A stretch of 64,000 nt of DNA from Choristoneura fumiferana (Eukaryota; Arthropoda; Insecta; Lepidoptera; Tortricidae). The notes under the pieces are model-generated. The model did no database searches. It was not told the DNA's origin and saw only the letters and a list, made by a program, of their open reading frames with translations. The translations under genes were made by a program, and so were the position numbers. The stretch lies in NCBI RefSeq assembly GCF_025370935.1, contig NC_133496.1, positions 1,294,181 through 1,358,180 of the forward strand, written 5' to 3'. Positions 18,984 through 29,105 of the stretch are shown here, piece by piece. Position 1 is the first letter of the stretch. Each line of letters begins with the position of its first letter.

Positions 18984-19272
18984 GGATACATATTTATGAA
19001 TCAAACGGCGTATACAATATTTGCCAAATTGGTGTGGTTATATGTATTGGAACCCATTCATGTATACTTATTTTTGCCTACGAGGTGGATACATTTAAAT
19101 GGAATTTATTTAAGTATGCAACTTTCTGAAGCATTTTGTGATTACATAATACTGAAACAGTTTAATGAATACAATTTTTTGGTGTCAGTAATAGATAAAT
19201 ATTTATGATGAAAATGTGTGACTACATATTTTTCAAATTTTTTTTGTGTATACATACTTTTAGACGTGACTG
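18984..19272 (-). repeat. right inverted terminus of the Tc1-like element
   Basis: This is the reverse complement of the left arm and ends TTTTAGACGTGACTG before the TA. Confidence 0.85.
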
Positions 19273-19399
19273 TACATTACTATGCAAACTTCCACCGAAA
19301 ATTGGTTTGAACGGATCTAGTCTAGTAGTAGTTTTTTTTAATAAGTCATAAATCGTAAACCGCAATTTACCTTTCATTCAATCAACTCAAATATAAAAA

Positions 19400-19500
19400 A
19401 TGTGTAAGTACGCAACCTCGGTGCGCGAGTCCGAGTCGCACTTGCCTGGTTTTTTTTTATATAAGAGGGGAAAACAAGCGTGCGGGTCACCTGATAGTTA
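19400..19500. repeat. tail of GGGTTCCG repeat joined to a LINE 3' fragment
   Basis: GCGCGAGTCCGAGTCGCAC, CTTGCCTGGTTTTT (19418-19455) is the end of the GGGTTCCG repeat class (compare 49200-49233). It runs directly into ATATAAGAGGGGAAAACAAG, CGTGCGGGTCACCTGATAG, the 3' end of the minus-strand LINE seen at 2138. Confidence 0.55.
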
Positions 19501-20025
19501 TTCGAACTGTGTAGGTGACCTGAGGTTGTTGGGCGAATTTTCTTACATACCGTCTTTTTATTTCTTACTCAGACGCCCATAAAATGTAAATCCTTGTAGC
19601 TAGCAATATCTTCTAACACTTCAAAGAGATGAAACAAAACAATTACACACGAGTTCTATTTTGAGCAGTGCTTTAATAAAGTCGTCTCTATTCTGTATCA
19701 AAAGTGCAAACCTCGACGAGAAGAGGGTTAGATTATAAAATTTCCATAAGCACGACTCCTTAGGCGGTGGCGGGAGGATGCCACCGGCTCCGAAGGTAGT
19801 CATGTGTGAATTTAAATGGAGGTTCACGGCACTTGCAGGCCTAGAATATTACTAACTAGAGAGTTCGACGAGCTTTCACTTTTTCGAACTACGAGAAAGT
19901 AGATAGTTTTTGGATTTCACGAACTTATGTTGAGTATCCAACTAGTACTTATAAATCTGAAAATTTATGATTTTTCGTACCTGCGTGTGTTGTTACTCCT
20001 TCAAGCTTAATCGGAGATGAAACCA
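19501..20025. other. no gene seen
   Basis: Mixed-composition sequence. A minus-strand open frame at 19827-19621 has no recognisable domain. Confidence 0.45.
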
Positions 20026-20510
20026 CATTAAAATCCGTTGCATGGTTTGAAAGATCCAAGCGTATATACACAGAGGCAGTGATGATATACGGATCTGACA
20101 CGTGGACGCTAACGGTAGGCCTCATGAGGAAGCTCAAAGTCACTCAGAGGGCTATGGAGAGGGCTATGCTCGGGGTTTCTCTGCGGGATAGAATCAGAAA
20201 TGATGATATCCGCAGTAGACCTAAGGTTACCGACATAGCCCAAAGAATTGCGAAACTGAAGTGGCAGTAGGCGGGGCACATTGCTCGCAGGACTGATGGC
20301 CGATGGGGTCAGAAGGTTCTCGGATGGCATCCGCGGACCGGGAGACGAGCTGTCGGTAGGCCTGCAACAAGATGGAGCGACGATCTGATTATTGCGGGAT
20401 CACGTTGGATGCGGAAAGCACAAGACCGGTCTGAGTGGAAAGCCTTGGGGGAGTCCTATGTCCAGCAGAGGACGTCTTTCGGCTGACACGACGATACACA
20501 GAGGCAAATG
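20026..20510 (+). mobile_element. RTE-like LINE C-terminus and 3' end, best coding remnant
   Basis: The frame from 20079 reads WTLTVGLMRKLKVTQRAMER, then DIRSRPKVTDIAQRIAKLKW, and stops. The next frame continues with AGHIARRTDGRWGQKVLGW, TGRRAVGRPATRWSDD and KALGESYVQQRTSFG. This is the thumb and tail of an RTE-type reverse transcriptase polyprotein. It is 5'-truncated, with a premature stop at 20268 and small indels. The copy at 58838-59098 is close to it in sequence. Confidence 0.75.
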
Positions 20511-20852
20511 GTGGGACGCGACTTTATTTTTATATGAAGTAAAAGGTGTAAATAATCCCGAGCATAACTCTCCCTGCACCTTGCGGCGCTAATTCTTACC
20601 CAAATACCTGCAAATTGTCAAAGCGCGCAGTGTTTTATAGCCGCTTTGTGTGGGAGCTGCCCACTGGCACTTTAGTGCCCGCCAGTACACAAACAAGCGA
20701 GTTTTTCCCCGCATTCAGAAACATGTCGAAAGTTATTTTGCTCGCCACTTTACATATTGCTAGAGCACAGAGAACATATAATTTCCCGGCGCTTCTTTAT
20801 AAAACTGGATCGTCAGTGTTGTTCAGATTTCTATTCCAATGTTTAGAATGGC
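20511..20852 (+). other. no recognised gene; one unassigned open frame
   Basis: An ATG at 20723 opens a hydrophobic start (MSKVILLATLHIARAQ) that could pass for a signal peptide. It then runs into the repeat at 20853. No splice donor or homologous domain is evident, so I do not call a gene. Confidence 0.2.
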
Positions 20853-21572
20853 CATTTATAAAATGGCAAAAACCAAACCTTTATAGTTTCGTCATGTTTG
20901 TCTGTCCATCTGTATGTTTGTCTGTCCGTCGGTCTGCGGCTTAGCCTCGAGACTTAGTGCTGAAAACTTTTATTTTGCATGGGTATATGTATGTAACAAT
21001 TATGCTGACAAACCAAGTGGTAAAATAAGAACTAGAAAAAAAGGGGGTCTTATGGCCTGACTTGCTTCGAGAAATGGATGGTACGGCCATGCCGCTTTTT
21101 TGCTCGACTTGGCCCCCGCCATGCCCCCTGGTTGTAGTGTACATTTCATAGACGTAAAATGGGAGTGCTTTTTTTCTTGTCTAACCCTATAGTGTGGGAT
21201 ATCGTTGGATAGTTTTTTTAAGATCATTGCGAGATTATCAAGTTAGTTCGTTTGTGAACTTTGAATTGTAAATTACTGTTAGGCGCCCTCTCCTCACCCC
21301 CTCTAAAAGCTTAACTGTTCGTTTGAAAATGTAAAAAAAAATAATGGGAGTAGATATATAAAATTAACAAGGATAACTAATACGGCTAAGTTTGCTTGTC
21401 AATTATTAGAAGTTCAGAATCAATAGTAACCTAAATTATAAAATGTACCTATTTGGAAATCTCCGTACAAAATTCAAAATTCTTAGAAAAATGATGTCTT
21501 GATTTTTTCGTAACTGCTATGGAACTTTATGTTTACTGGGCGTGTCCGTTAAGCTCTTGGTCGATTTTTTAT
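20853..21572 (+). repeat. GGGTTCCG interspersed repeat with an internal insertion
   Basis: It has the order of the 2637-3238 copy (GTTTCGTCATGTTTGTCTG, a GTCTGTCC run, TGGGCGTGTCCGTTAAGCTC). A segment at about 21040-21140 (TGCTCGACTTGGCCCCC) is absent from that copy. It matches 47865-47940 in reverse complement, so another repeat has inserted. Confidence 0.6.
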
Positions 21573-22144
21573 TTGCAAATTTCATAGAGATTAGCTTAAG
21601 AAAATTGTAAACGCTTTATCCTCCTAAAGATTTATCTGAGTTGTAAATTTCGGTTTATTTATTGATTTATACAACGCATTTACTGTGAGACTATATGCGG
21701 AGCTAGTTTAAAACAAATTGTATTTATTTCCATATTTTGCGCTGTTCACGTACAAGCCATTTGCAGAAAGTTTTTGTGGCATAACTTTGTCCAATATCGC
21801 GCGGGTGGCTCCACTGTGCACTGGGCAATATTGCGGTACATTTGGAGACTGCAATAAGGCTTGATTGAAATATTGTCTTGCTAAGAAACTTTATTGCTTG
21901 AAAGATTTCATGATATATGTTAGCGAAAAGCGAATTGTGTGTACTTAAGTATTTTTTATTGACGCTTATTAATAATCTCTCAATTTGCTGCTTATTATTG
22001 TATTGTGTATAGGTATTTACAGTACTCGACGATAAAGATAGCACATCGGTCTTCAGAAAAAGACAATTGGCTGTTCATAACCATTCCCGAATACCGACGA
22101 CCGCCCATCAATAATCGTATTTATTAAAACCAGAGTTAAGAAAT
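21573..22144. other. no gene seen
   Basis: AT-rich. A minus-strand open frame of about 106 codons at 22044-21724 has no recognised motif, and its composition suggests chance or repeat origin. Confidence 0.4.
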
Positions 22145-22370
22145 CACGTCGTGTGTGCTTGCTAAACTGTTTGAGGACAGGAGTTGACCACTGTGCTCAC
22201 CTTCGGAAAACATGGGGTTGGAGTGAAAGTGGATCGTGCAAATGTGGACTTCCGAAACAGACAGTGCGCCATGTCGTGCTGGAGTGCCCCCTTACAAAAT
22301 ACGAAGGGATAACAGAAGACTTCAAACCCTCACGAGCGAAGCAGCAGAATACCTAAGGAAGTGTAAATTT
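22145..22370 (+). mobile_element. LINE C-terminal zinc-motif remnant
   Basis: The frame 22153-22356 encodes LRTGVDHCAHLRKTWGWSES, then CKCGLPKQTVRHVVLECPL. The second segment has the C-X-C...H...C arrangement typical of the C-terminus of jockey/R1-group LINE polyproteins. No 3' tail is clear before the next element starts at 22391. Confidence 0.7.
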
Positions 22371-22390
22371 AAGCTATAATTTAAGCGTAA

Positions 22391-23243
22391 GAGCGTTTTC
22401 ACACTATCCGATCCGATATCGGGGCAAGTAAAATGTATGTAATATGTACCTGTCTTATGTTAACGCACATCAGACGCCCGTGGGTTGTGCTATGCGTGTA
22501 TTTAAATCATCCGGACTGCGCATTCCGCGGAAGTTTTAAGTTTGCGGCGTCCAAGTGCTGGAATGATATTCTCCCCTATCCAAGGAGCGTGTAGTGGGTA
22601 TACCTTCAGCGCAGCTGAAGGATTACTTGTTGACGCTCAAAAATCCTTTCCCTATCCAGCACTTTGACATGCCAACCACATTGATATGCGGCCTGATTTT
22701 TTAAAACAATCATTTTTTCTTTCTTTTAATTATTGTTGTTGTAATTTATTTATTTTTGGTTTGTTATAGTTATTATTATTATTTTTTCTCTTAAGTTTAT
22801 TGTGTATGTATAGATAAGTGGTTTATTTATTATTATATTTGTGTATCGTTCGTGAGTCACAGACGGTTCTGGCAGAAAATCAGCGCTGCAGGCGTTTAAC
22901 GCTTCAGCATAATGCTGAGTCAGCGACCGCTTCACTTTCGCGGGGACACACAACATTGTGTATATTGTATTTAATGTTTTCATGTGTTTTTCTGTAATTT
23001 TTATTTTATTTGTGTTAATTTTGCTGTATGTGGGTCTTCTGTGTAAGTGATAAATGTCTTCTTTCTTTCTTTCTTTCTTTCTTTATCTCTGTGAGCGTAG
23101 AGCCCGATGCGTGCGGCCATTTTGAGCCGGCCGTATCGGAACGATTTTGTCGGAAATATGTGAAAGTAGCACATGGTGTTGGCTATCGGGTGTCGTCCAT
23201 CGTCGTCCGATACCGATATCGGATCGGATAATGTGAAATGCTC
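22391..23243. mobile_element. Harbinger-like non-autonomous element (TAA-flanked)
   Basis: The left end GAGCGTTTTCACACTATCC plus GATCCGATATCGG is mirrored by CCGATATCGGATCGG plus ATAATGTGAAATGCTC at the right. TAA lies on both sides (22388-22390 and 23244-23246). Three-base TWA duplications are characteristic of PIF/Harbinger elements. The 853-bp interior holds AT-rich sequence and a CTTT microsatellite but no transposase. Confidence 0.65.
23055..23086. repeat. CTTT microsatellite
   Basis: About six tandem TTTC units inside the Harbinger-like element. Confidence 0.85.
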
Positions 23244-23311
23244 TAATTTGTAAGGCATACGATAAATAAATAATTAATGAGTCCGCTCTGCTCACGGCGG
23301 AAATGGGGATC

Positions 23312-23440
23312 GGGGTTTTTTTATGGAATAGAGGGCAAAGGAGCAAATAGGTCGCTGATGGTAAGCGATTTCTGTCGCCCACGGACACCTGCGACACCAG
23401 AAGAATCACGGCGTTGCTGGCCTTTTAAATAGGTACGCTC
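23312..23440 (-). mobile_element. CR1/jockey-like LINE 3' end fragment
   Basis: GATGGTAAGCGATTTCTGTC, GCCCACGGACACCTGCGACA and GTTGCTGGCCTTTTAAATAG follow the order of the copy at 2138-2260 in the same orientation, diverged. Confidence 0.55.
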
Positions 23441-24149
23441 TTCCTGCGGGGTTCTTTTTGTCGTTTTGACTACTGAAACCTAAAAACCAACTCCACCACG
23501 AATACCTACTGTTCAAAAGATTACTGACTATAGACCGATCAGTTCACAAAACGTCTACACTCGAACACCACTAATCCTCAAGTCTCGCATCTCACAATAT
23601 TTGACTTGAACAAACTGTTTAATTTGACTTGAAATCTGTTGTTATAAATACATCGTACAAAATTTTCTTTGATCCTCTCATAACGTAACCCTATATAGAC
23701 GGCGCTAAGAACATCCAGCAATACATTGCTGTAAATGATCGACCACTTACAAATCCATATAGCTATGCAGCCCCGCAGTGTAAAGCTGCTCCGCGATATC
23801 CACTTCATCGAAATAAGCCGTAAATTCTCATTATCTACGAGTTCTGAATTTGAATTGTAAATTTGGCAGAGGGCGCCACTCGCCGCTGACAATTGTGCGA
23901 TGACGATATATCGCGCTCCTTTGTTGTCGCGGGAGGTTTTCATAGCAAGCACCCTCTTGTTAAGTCAACGTGGGGTAACAATAACGATAAAAATCTTTAT
24001 TCATAAAAGTTACAAACATTATGATAGCTAAAATATGTTTTCTGTTTCTGGCAAAGGCATGTCAAGATATTATTTTTACATTAAAAAAATCATACTTGCT
24101 TATTTGGCGTTAAGTTGTGTTAATCGTTTTAAATTAAACAAATAATAAG
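23441..24149 (-). other. unrecognised open frame in non-repetitive-looking DNA
   Basis: On the minus strand 23952-23578 is open for 124 codons from an ATG. The product has no motif I recognise, no clear signal peptide and no zinc or repeat pattern. Nothing nearby supports it as an exon. It may be chance or an unlisted repeat. The rest of the interval shows nothing. Confidence 0.2.
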
Positions 24150-24220
24150 CATCTGGAGGTCTATGAAGGAGGCCTCCAACAGTGGACGTCCTACGGCTGA
24201 AGTGATGATGATGAAATAAA
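24150..24220 (+). mobile_element. RTE-like LINE 3' tip
   Basis: Only the last about 65 bp remain: GGAGGCCTCCAACAGTGGAC, GTCCTACGGCTGAAG and GATGATGATG. Confidence 0.55.
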
Positions 24221-24589
24221 ATAAAGGTTTTTTTTTTGTTATGTATAAGTAAGTCTACTTTTCTTGGTCCTCTCTATAGTCTAAACGGCTGGAAGGTTTT
24301 CAACATGTGAATTTATAATTAGATTCCCGATATCGGAGTGACATTGGTTTTTATAATTTTCATGATGTCAATGACGTTTGAAAAAAATATTATTAATTAC
24401 TCAAAAGGTCCAGCTATAGACAAACTGAATTGACCCTTTGTCCAACCGTTTTAGAATTAAATTGCAACAAACAGACACACTCATAAACGTCCGTATTAAC
24501 TATTTAGTAGAATTTTCAAAAGATTGTTTATGCGCGGATAAGCAGGCGGAAGAGATGGCTCTATTGCTTACATTATAATTTTATCTCTA

Positions 24590-24665
24590 TGTACCCTGTT
24601 TTCTGTATCGCTTATTATTTGTGGTAATTAATCAAGAGTCATTGTAACTATATTGTGTTGTAAGT
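24590..24665 (+). mobile_element. LINE-B 3' tip, diverged
   Basis: ACCCTGTTTTCTGTATCGC and TTATTATTTGTGG resemble the 3' end at 45940-46000 and the reverse complement at 34440-34530. Confidence 0.4.
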
Positions 24666-25019
24666 ATGACCGTGTACATTAATAGCATCAACAAGTCCTG
24701 ATTATTCCAACTCTTTGCAGGTCTCGTATTTGACGAATATTTCTACTATATTTATACCTACAAACTTCTTTCCACATGGATAGAACCAACAAAGAAACGG
24801 AGCCAACTCACCCGAATCCAAAGTCATTGACCTAGTTCCTATAAACCCGAAAATTCGCCAACTCAGTGACATAAACTTGGGTAATTACGAAAAAAATAGC
24901 CCCTAGCCATTAATTGGACAATCGATTACCAGGATTAACGGCACCAATTGGAATTCAGCTCCAGTTCCTAAGACGGCATTCTAGCTTTTTTCCATGTAGC
25001 AATGTAGAGTTTTGTAACA

Positions 25020-25197
25020 GGAAATGCTGTGGAGCGGGAATTTATAAATAGGCTGCCTGTCTATTGGAGTGGAGACGGGCAGCGGAGCGGAGTGAGGGGA
25101 TAATGTAAAGTGGCGTTGCGGATTATGTCTGCACATAGGAGTGGAGCTAGAAAGCGGAGTGGAGCGAGAAAGTAATGCGGAACGGAGTTGCAGATTG
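25020..25197. repeat. purine-rich GGAGCGGAG arm
   Basis: It holds degenerate repeats of GGAGTGGAGC and GCGGAGCGG. A pyrimidine-rich counterpart lies at 25436-25565 beyond the inserted repeat, giving a degenerate inverted pair. Confidence 0.5.
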
Positions 25198-25432
25198 TTT
25201 TTAGGGTTCCGGAGCCAAAATGGCAAAAACGGAACCCTTATAGTTTCGCCATGTCTGTCTGTCTGTCTGTCCGTCCGTTCGCAGCTATGCTCAGGGACTA
25301 TCAATGCTAGAAAGCTGTAATTTTGCACGGATATATATGTAAACTATGCCGATAAAATATTACTAAATTTTTTCGTAATGGCTACGGAACCCTATTTTGG
25401 GCGTGTCCGACACGCTTTTGGCCGGTTTTTCA
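25198..25432 (+). repeat. GGGTTCCG interspersed repeat, internally deleted
   Basis: It starts TTTAGGGTTCCGGAGCC and carries a GTCT microsatellite at 25253-25272. It jumps from the AAACTATGCCGATAAAATA region to CTACGGAACCCTATTTTGGG and ends GCTTTTGGCCGGTTTTTC. It is about 370 bp shorter than the 2637 copy. Confidence 0.7.
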
Positions 25433-25689
25433 TTTGCTGAGCTTCCCCGCTTCCCGTTCGCGCTCGTTTCTCCGCACCGCTTACTCGGTCGCGGACCTTT
25501 CTCCGACTCTTCTTCGCTCGGCGTCTTCGCTCCACGTCCTCGTTCCGCTTCTTTGTTTTGTACGAATTTTTAAGCTAGTTACCAACTCTTTATGTCCACG
25601 AAGACAAGCGGTGGTCATCGCTCCTCTGTTTTAATCCGTGTTAGTGGAGAGGCGGCCATAGACCACCGGATAGCTCTCTTGTGGTTCAT

Positions 25690-25935
25690 AAGTGAAGGCG
25701 AATCCTGAGGTCCCAAGTTGAATACGGAGTAGCTCGGCGCGTTTTGAGCATAAAAATGTGGCTGTTTATTCTTGAGTCATAGAAGTTTAATGTGTATTTA
25801 ATCATAAAACTAGATAATAAGCGTTTTCCCAGGGATAAGACCAAGCTAAATCGATTTGTCATCCCCGAAAACCCCCACATACCAAATTTCATCGAAATCG
25901 TTGGAGCCGTTTCCGCGATTCTGATTATATATATA
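25690..25935 (-). repeat. GAAATTTGGTATG-type interspersed repeat
   Basis: In reverse complement it contains CGATGAAATTTGGTATGTG and GGGATGACAAATCGATTTAG. It is a diverged relative of the copies at 27285, 54110, 61600 and 63755. It ends in a (TA)n run at 25925-25939. Confidence 0.45.
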
Positions 25936-25954
25936 TATAAACGGTTTAAAAGTT

Positions 25955-26450
25955 AGTCATCACGAACAATTACTATGGTTACCATTTGCTTAAAAGATAA
26001 AAAATAGATTTTATATTGTTTTCAGATTATTTAATGCAATGGTAAGTCATAGTACTTTGTGAGCTCTATATTATGCATTAACACTCTATTATAACTGCCT
26101 ATTCATGTAAAATAATTATCTTGAACTTAAAGTACATAAACCTCTACGTCTACTAACCTCTTATATATATAAGAGTTAGTAGACGTCACATCGTAGACCG
26201 ATGAGCTGGCAGCTTCCTCGGACAAAGGATTAAGGAGATAAGAGAGGGAACTGAAGGGAGGGTTTTATGTACTTTAAGTTCAAGATAATTATTTTACATG
26301 AATAGGCAGTTATAATAGAGTGTTAATGCATAATATAGAGCTCACAAAGTACTATGACTTACCATGGAATTAAATAATCTGAAAACAATATAAAATCTAT
26401 TTTTTTAACTTTTAAGTAAATGGTAACCATAGTAATTGTTCGTGATGACT
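25955..26450. mobile_element. foldback element with about 190-bp inverted arms
   Basis: The left arm (25955-about 26142) begins AGTCATCACGAACAATTACT. The right arm (about 26263-26450) is its reverse complement with only a few differences. The core (about 26143-26262) has a hairpin and a purine-rich GGGAACTGAAGGGAGGG stretch. There is no coding potential. The right end abuts the poly-T start of a LINE fragment. I could not define a target duplication. Confidence 0.8.
26146..26186. repeat. hairpin in the foldback core
   Basis: ACGTCTACTAACCTCTTATA pairs with TATAAGAGTTAGTAGACGT, giving near-perfect arms of about 19 bp. Confidence 0.85.
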
Positions 26451-26735
26451 TTTTTTTTTATTCAACTGGATGGCACACGAGCAAGTGGGTCTCCTGATGA
26501 TAAGAGATCACCACCGCCCATAGACACCTGCAACACCAGGGGGATTGCAGATGCGTTGCCAACCTAAAGGCCTAAGATGGGATACCTCAAGTGCCAGTTA
26601 TTTCACCGGCTGTCTTACTCTCCACGCCGAAACACAACAGTGCAAGCACTGCTGTTTCACGGCAGGATTAGCGAGCAAGATGGTGGTAGCAATCCGGGCG
26701 GACCTTGCACAAGGTCCTACCACCTGCAAAAGACT
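26451..26735 (-). mobile_element. CR1/jockey-like LINE 3' end (LINE-A), long copy
   Basis: The plus-strand text runs ACTGGATGGCACACGAGC, ATAAGAGATCACCACCGCCC, ACCGGCTGTCTTACTCTCC, CACTGCTGTTTCACGGC and GACCTTGCACAAGGTCC. The same order occurs at 47945 and 55128, and inverted at 34105. Poly-T at 26451-26460 is the element's 3' tail. The coding part is lost. Confidence 0.7.
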
Positions 26736-27284
26736 AACTTTCAAACCGTGACTAGACACGTTCTTTCCGTGGATCCTTCATATTATTTTGCTTTGATAAC
26801 TTGCTACTAGGGTTAATAAAAAAAATGACGTTTATTTTTTGTAATTTTTATGACATTACTTCCTAATCATTGACACCTATGTACCATGTTCCTAATTCAA
26901 AATTAACACATCAATAAATATTCAACGATCACCTTCAGTAACACTAATAGAGTTTTCTTCAATATAGACCAATGTCTAATCCAATCCAACTCCAATAATA
27001 CCAACAGCGTTATCCCATAACCGCACCTTCTCTAAAAACATGACCAAAAAGCATTTTTATCCCCATTTCCAAAACCCGGTTTTTAACAAGGAATTTCATA
27101 AAAGCCAGTTCGTCGGCGAGCGAATGAGTGTATGAATAAGCCACTGGCAATTCGGCAACCTGAATATTTTACTCATATCTGAAGGTAAAATTTTATTTCT
27201 CGGCCTCGCCGCTGCTACAGAACGCCCCTCATTTACAGTCGAAGCGTTGCGATTGAAAACTGATAATGAAAATCCTACTAATAT
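26736..27284. other. no gene seen
   Basis: AT-rich sequence with no recognisable element beyond short simple repeats. Confidence 0.45.
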
Positions 27285-27480
27285 TATAAATTCGAATGTT
27301 TGTGAGTGAAATAGTTTGGTACTCCTTCACGCTGAAACGGCTGGACGGATTTGGATGAAATTTGGTATGGAGATAGCTGGACATCTGGAATAAAACATGA
27401 GCTACTTTTTATTCCGATATTATATTTATTGGATAAAATCTCGAAACAATAACCGCTGGGCTTAGTCATGAAATTCGACA
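27285..27480 (+). repeat. GAAATTTGGTATG-type interspersed repeat
   Basis: CTGAAACGGCTGGACGGATT, GGATGAAATTTGGTATGG and GATAGCTGGACATCTGGAAT recur at 63800-63880 and, inverted, at 33040-33110. Confidence 0.65.
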
Positions 27481-27485
27481 CGATT

Positions 27486-27700
27486 GTTTTAACCCCCGAC
27501 GCAAAAAGAGGGGTGTTATAAGTTTGATCGCTATTTGTGTCTGTGTGTCTGTCGGTCTGTCTGTGGCACCGTAGGTCTTAAACGGGTGGATCGATTTGAA
27601 TGCGGGTTTTTTATTTGATAGCAGGTTTTCTAGCGATGGTTCTTAGACATGTTTTATCAAAATCGGTTCAGCCTTTTTTGAGATTCGCCTTTGTACTCTT
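27486..27700 (+). repeat. CCCCGACGCAAAAAGAGGGG-type repeat
   Basis: It starts TTTTAACCCCCGACGC and carries AAACGGGTGGATCGATTTG and TAGCGATGGTTCTTAGAC. It is matched in reverse complement at 42180-42310. Confidence 0.55.
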
Positions 27701-28206
27701 TTGTTTTGTTGTTTTCTTTTTGTATTATTTGCATACATACATACAATTTTGCACTAGACTGTACCTAGAATATCGAATCTAAAATCCACCCAAAATAAAA
27801 CCCAATCTTACAGTGAATTCACAATCAAAGAGCGAGCATTTCTCCGAACATAATCAAGTGCACACTGGTTCGTTCCGCCGCGGGCGCGGACAAAACGAGC
27901 GGCTAATGAGGCGCGATCGAAATTCAATATCACCGCACAGTGGAGCGACGCGCATCAAACTGGAAATAATTCGGTTATGTTCGTGAATTCTCACACGCTT
28001 TTTTCAATCGCGTCCTTATGAGTTTCTAAACTTCATTCGGAATTGAATTTGAGCGTTGACACGGAAGTGTTTTGTTTGGGTTAAAAGTGTATTGAAAAGA
28101 ACGGAATATACGTTTATCTACACGCATATAGTAAATCCTCAATTATGCGTTCAAAAACCATAGGTAATGACGAGCTTAACGACATTGGATTCTACTATGA
28201 ACACGG
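27701..28206. other. no gene; weak inverted pair
   Basis: GTGAATTCACAATC near 27813 and a TTATGTTCGTGAATTC segment near 27975-27990 are loosely palindromic and may bound a decayed MITE. Nothing coding. Confidence 0.3.
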
Positions 28207-28556
28207 CTGTATCGTAATGGTCATTACGATACAGGATTTCTGTATCGTAATGAGATTTCATACATCATTACAGCACGGTTCGCGCCGCATCCACGTGCAG
28301 CAGCACGTCGTCGCGCGCGCAGCGGGCGCAGCTCGTGGGGCAGACATACCTACCTAGTTCTCGTTAATGCAGGTCATTCTCAATGGTTCTTGAACACATG
28401 ATACAGGATTTAATATATGGATATAGATAAAATATTGTATGCAACTGTACGTAATTAGGCCTTAAAACACTCATGTGACCCTATTATGAAACTCGGCTAC
28501 GCCTCGTTTCATAAACACACACTCGTGTTTTAAGGACCCCTATTACGATACAGTTG
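28207..28556. mobile_element. hairpin-rich element with TGTATCGTAATG ends
   Basis: CTGTATCGTAATG and CATTACGATACAG form a perfect 13-bp dyad at 28207-28234. Another TGTATCGTAATG is at 28241. ATTACGATACAG recurs at 28543-28554. A second hairpin at 28459-28537 pairs CCTTAAAACACTC with GTGTTTTAAGG around TATGAAAC/GTTTCATA. Boundaries are uncertain. Confidence 0.45.
28270..28357. other. GC-rich island, possible exon remnant
   Basis: It is much more GC-rich than its surroundings. On the minus strand a frame encodes CPTSCARCARDDVLLHVDAA and reaches a stop. On the plus strand the frame from 28145 ends here in an Arg/Ala-rich tail. No convincing splice sites; unrecognised. Confidence 0.2.
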
Positions 28557-28619
28557 CATAAAATACTATTATTTACACGAATCTGATTTTCAGCGGACTT
28601 TAAGTAAATGAAACAGTTT

Positions 28620-28745
28620 AAAAAAGGCCAAGTGCGAGTCGGACTCGCACACCGAAACCATACAAAATTTTGGTGTAGTTTGTTGCCATGTAACATCTTC
28701 TGAGTTTTTAAGTAAGAAGTAATCTTCATTTGCTTGAATACGTTT
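28620..28745 (-). repeat. GGGTTCCG repeat end, minus orientation
   Basis: AAGGCCAAGTGCGAGTCGG and GACTCGCACACCGAAACC are the reverse complement of the 3' end seen at 19418-19455 and 49200-49233. Confidence 0.55.
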
Positions 28746-28924
28746 ACAAGATATTAAGTAATTAATTAACAGTCACAGTATTCAGCCGACAGCGACATGC
28801 AAAGTTAAAAAACAAGTGTCAGCGAGATTACTTAGTAAAATGTATAAAGTGTGGAGTCATTTTGCAGGCGTTAGGACCTAGTGCAATGTCCAGTCATAAA
28901 TACCACATTTGCACCTAATCACGT

Positions 28925-29105
28925 CAAGCAGCAGTGCTTACATGAGAAATCAGCGTGAGCAAAACAGCGGTGCTTACTCACTTGAGTTATCCCATCTTAA
29001 CTTAGGTTTAACGCATCTGAAATACCCTGGTGTTGCAGTGTTTATGGACTCACTGAATCTCTTACATATTTGAACTCACTTGATCTGTTTTCCATCAACT
29101 CGAAA
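28925..29105 (+). mobile_element. old LINE-A 3' fragment
   Basis: GCAGCAGTGCTTACATG, ACTTGAGTTATCCCATCTTA and ATACCCTGGTGTTGCAGTG follow the order of the plus-strand copy at 34105-34330, strongly diverged. Confidence 0.45.

Larger units (their letters stand above)
17106..19272. mobile_element. Tc1/mariner-like element with about 288-bp inverted termini
   Basis: Both ends read CAGTCACGTCTAAAA inward and are flanked by TA (17104-17105 and 19273-19274), the Tc1/mariner target pattern. The inverted arms run about 17106-17393 and 18984-19272 and are about 90% alike over their length, diverging most in the outer 80 bp. Long inverted termini like this are known in some Tc1-group elements, for example Minos. 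The 1.6-kb interior should hold a transposase but I find no transposase motif on either strand. It holds common repeat fragments (about 17450-17640, 17800-17860) and a coding-like patch (about 18024-18646). Confidence 0.75.
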
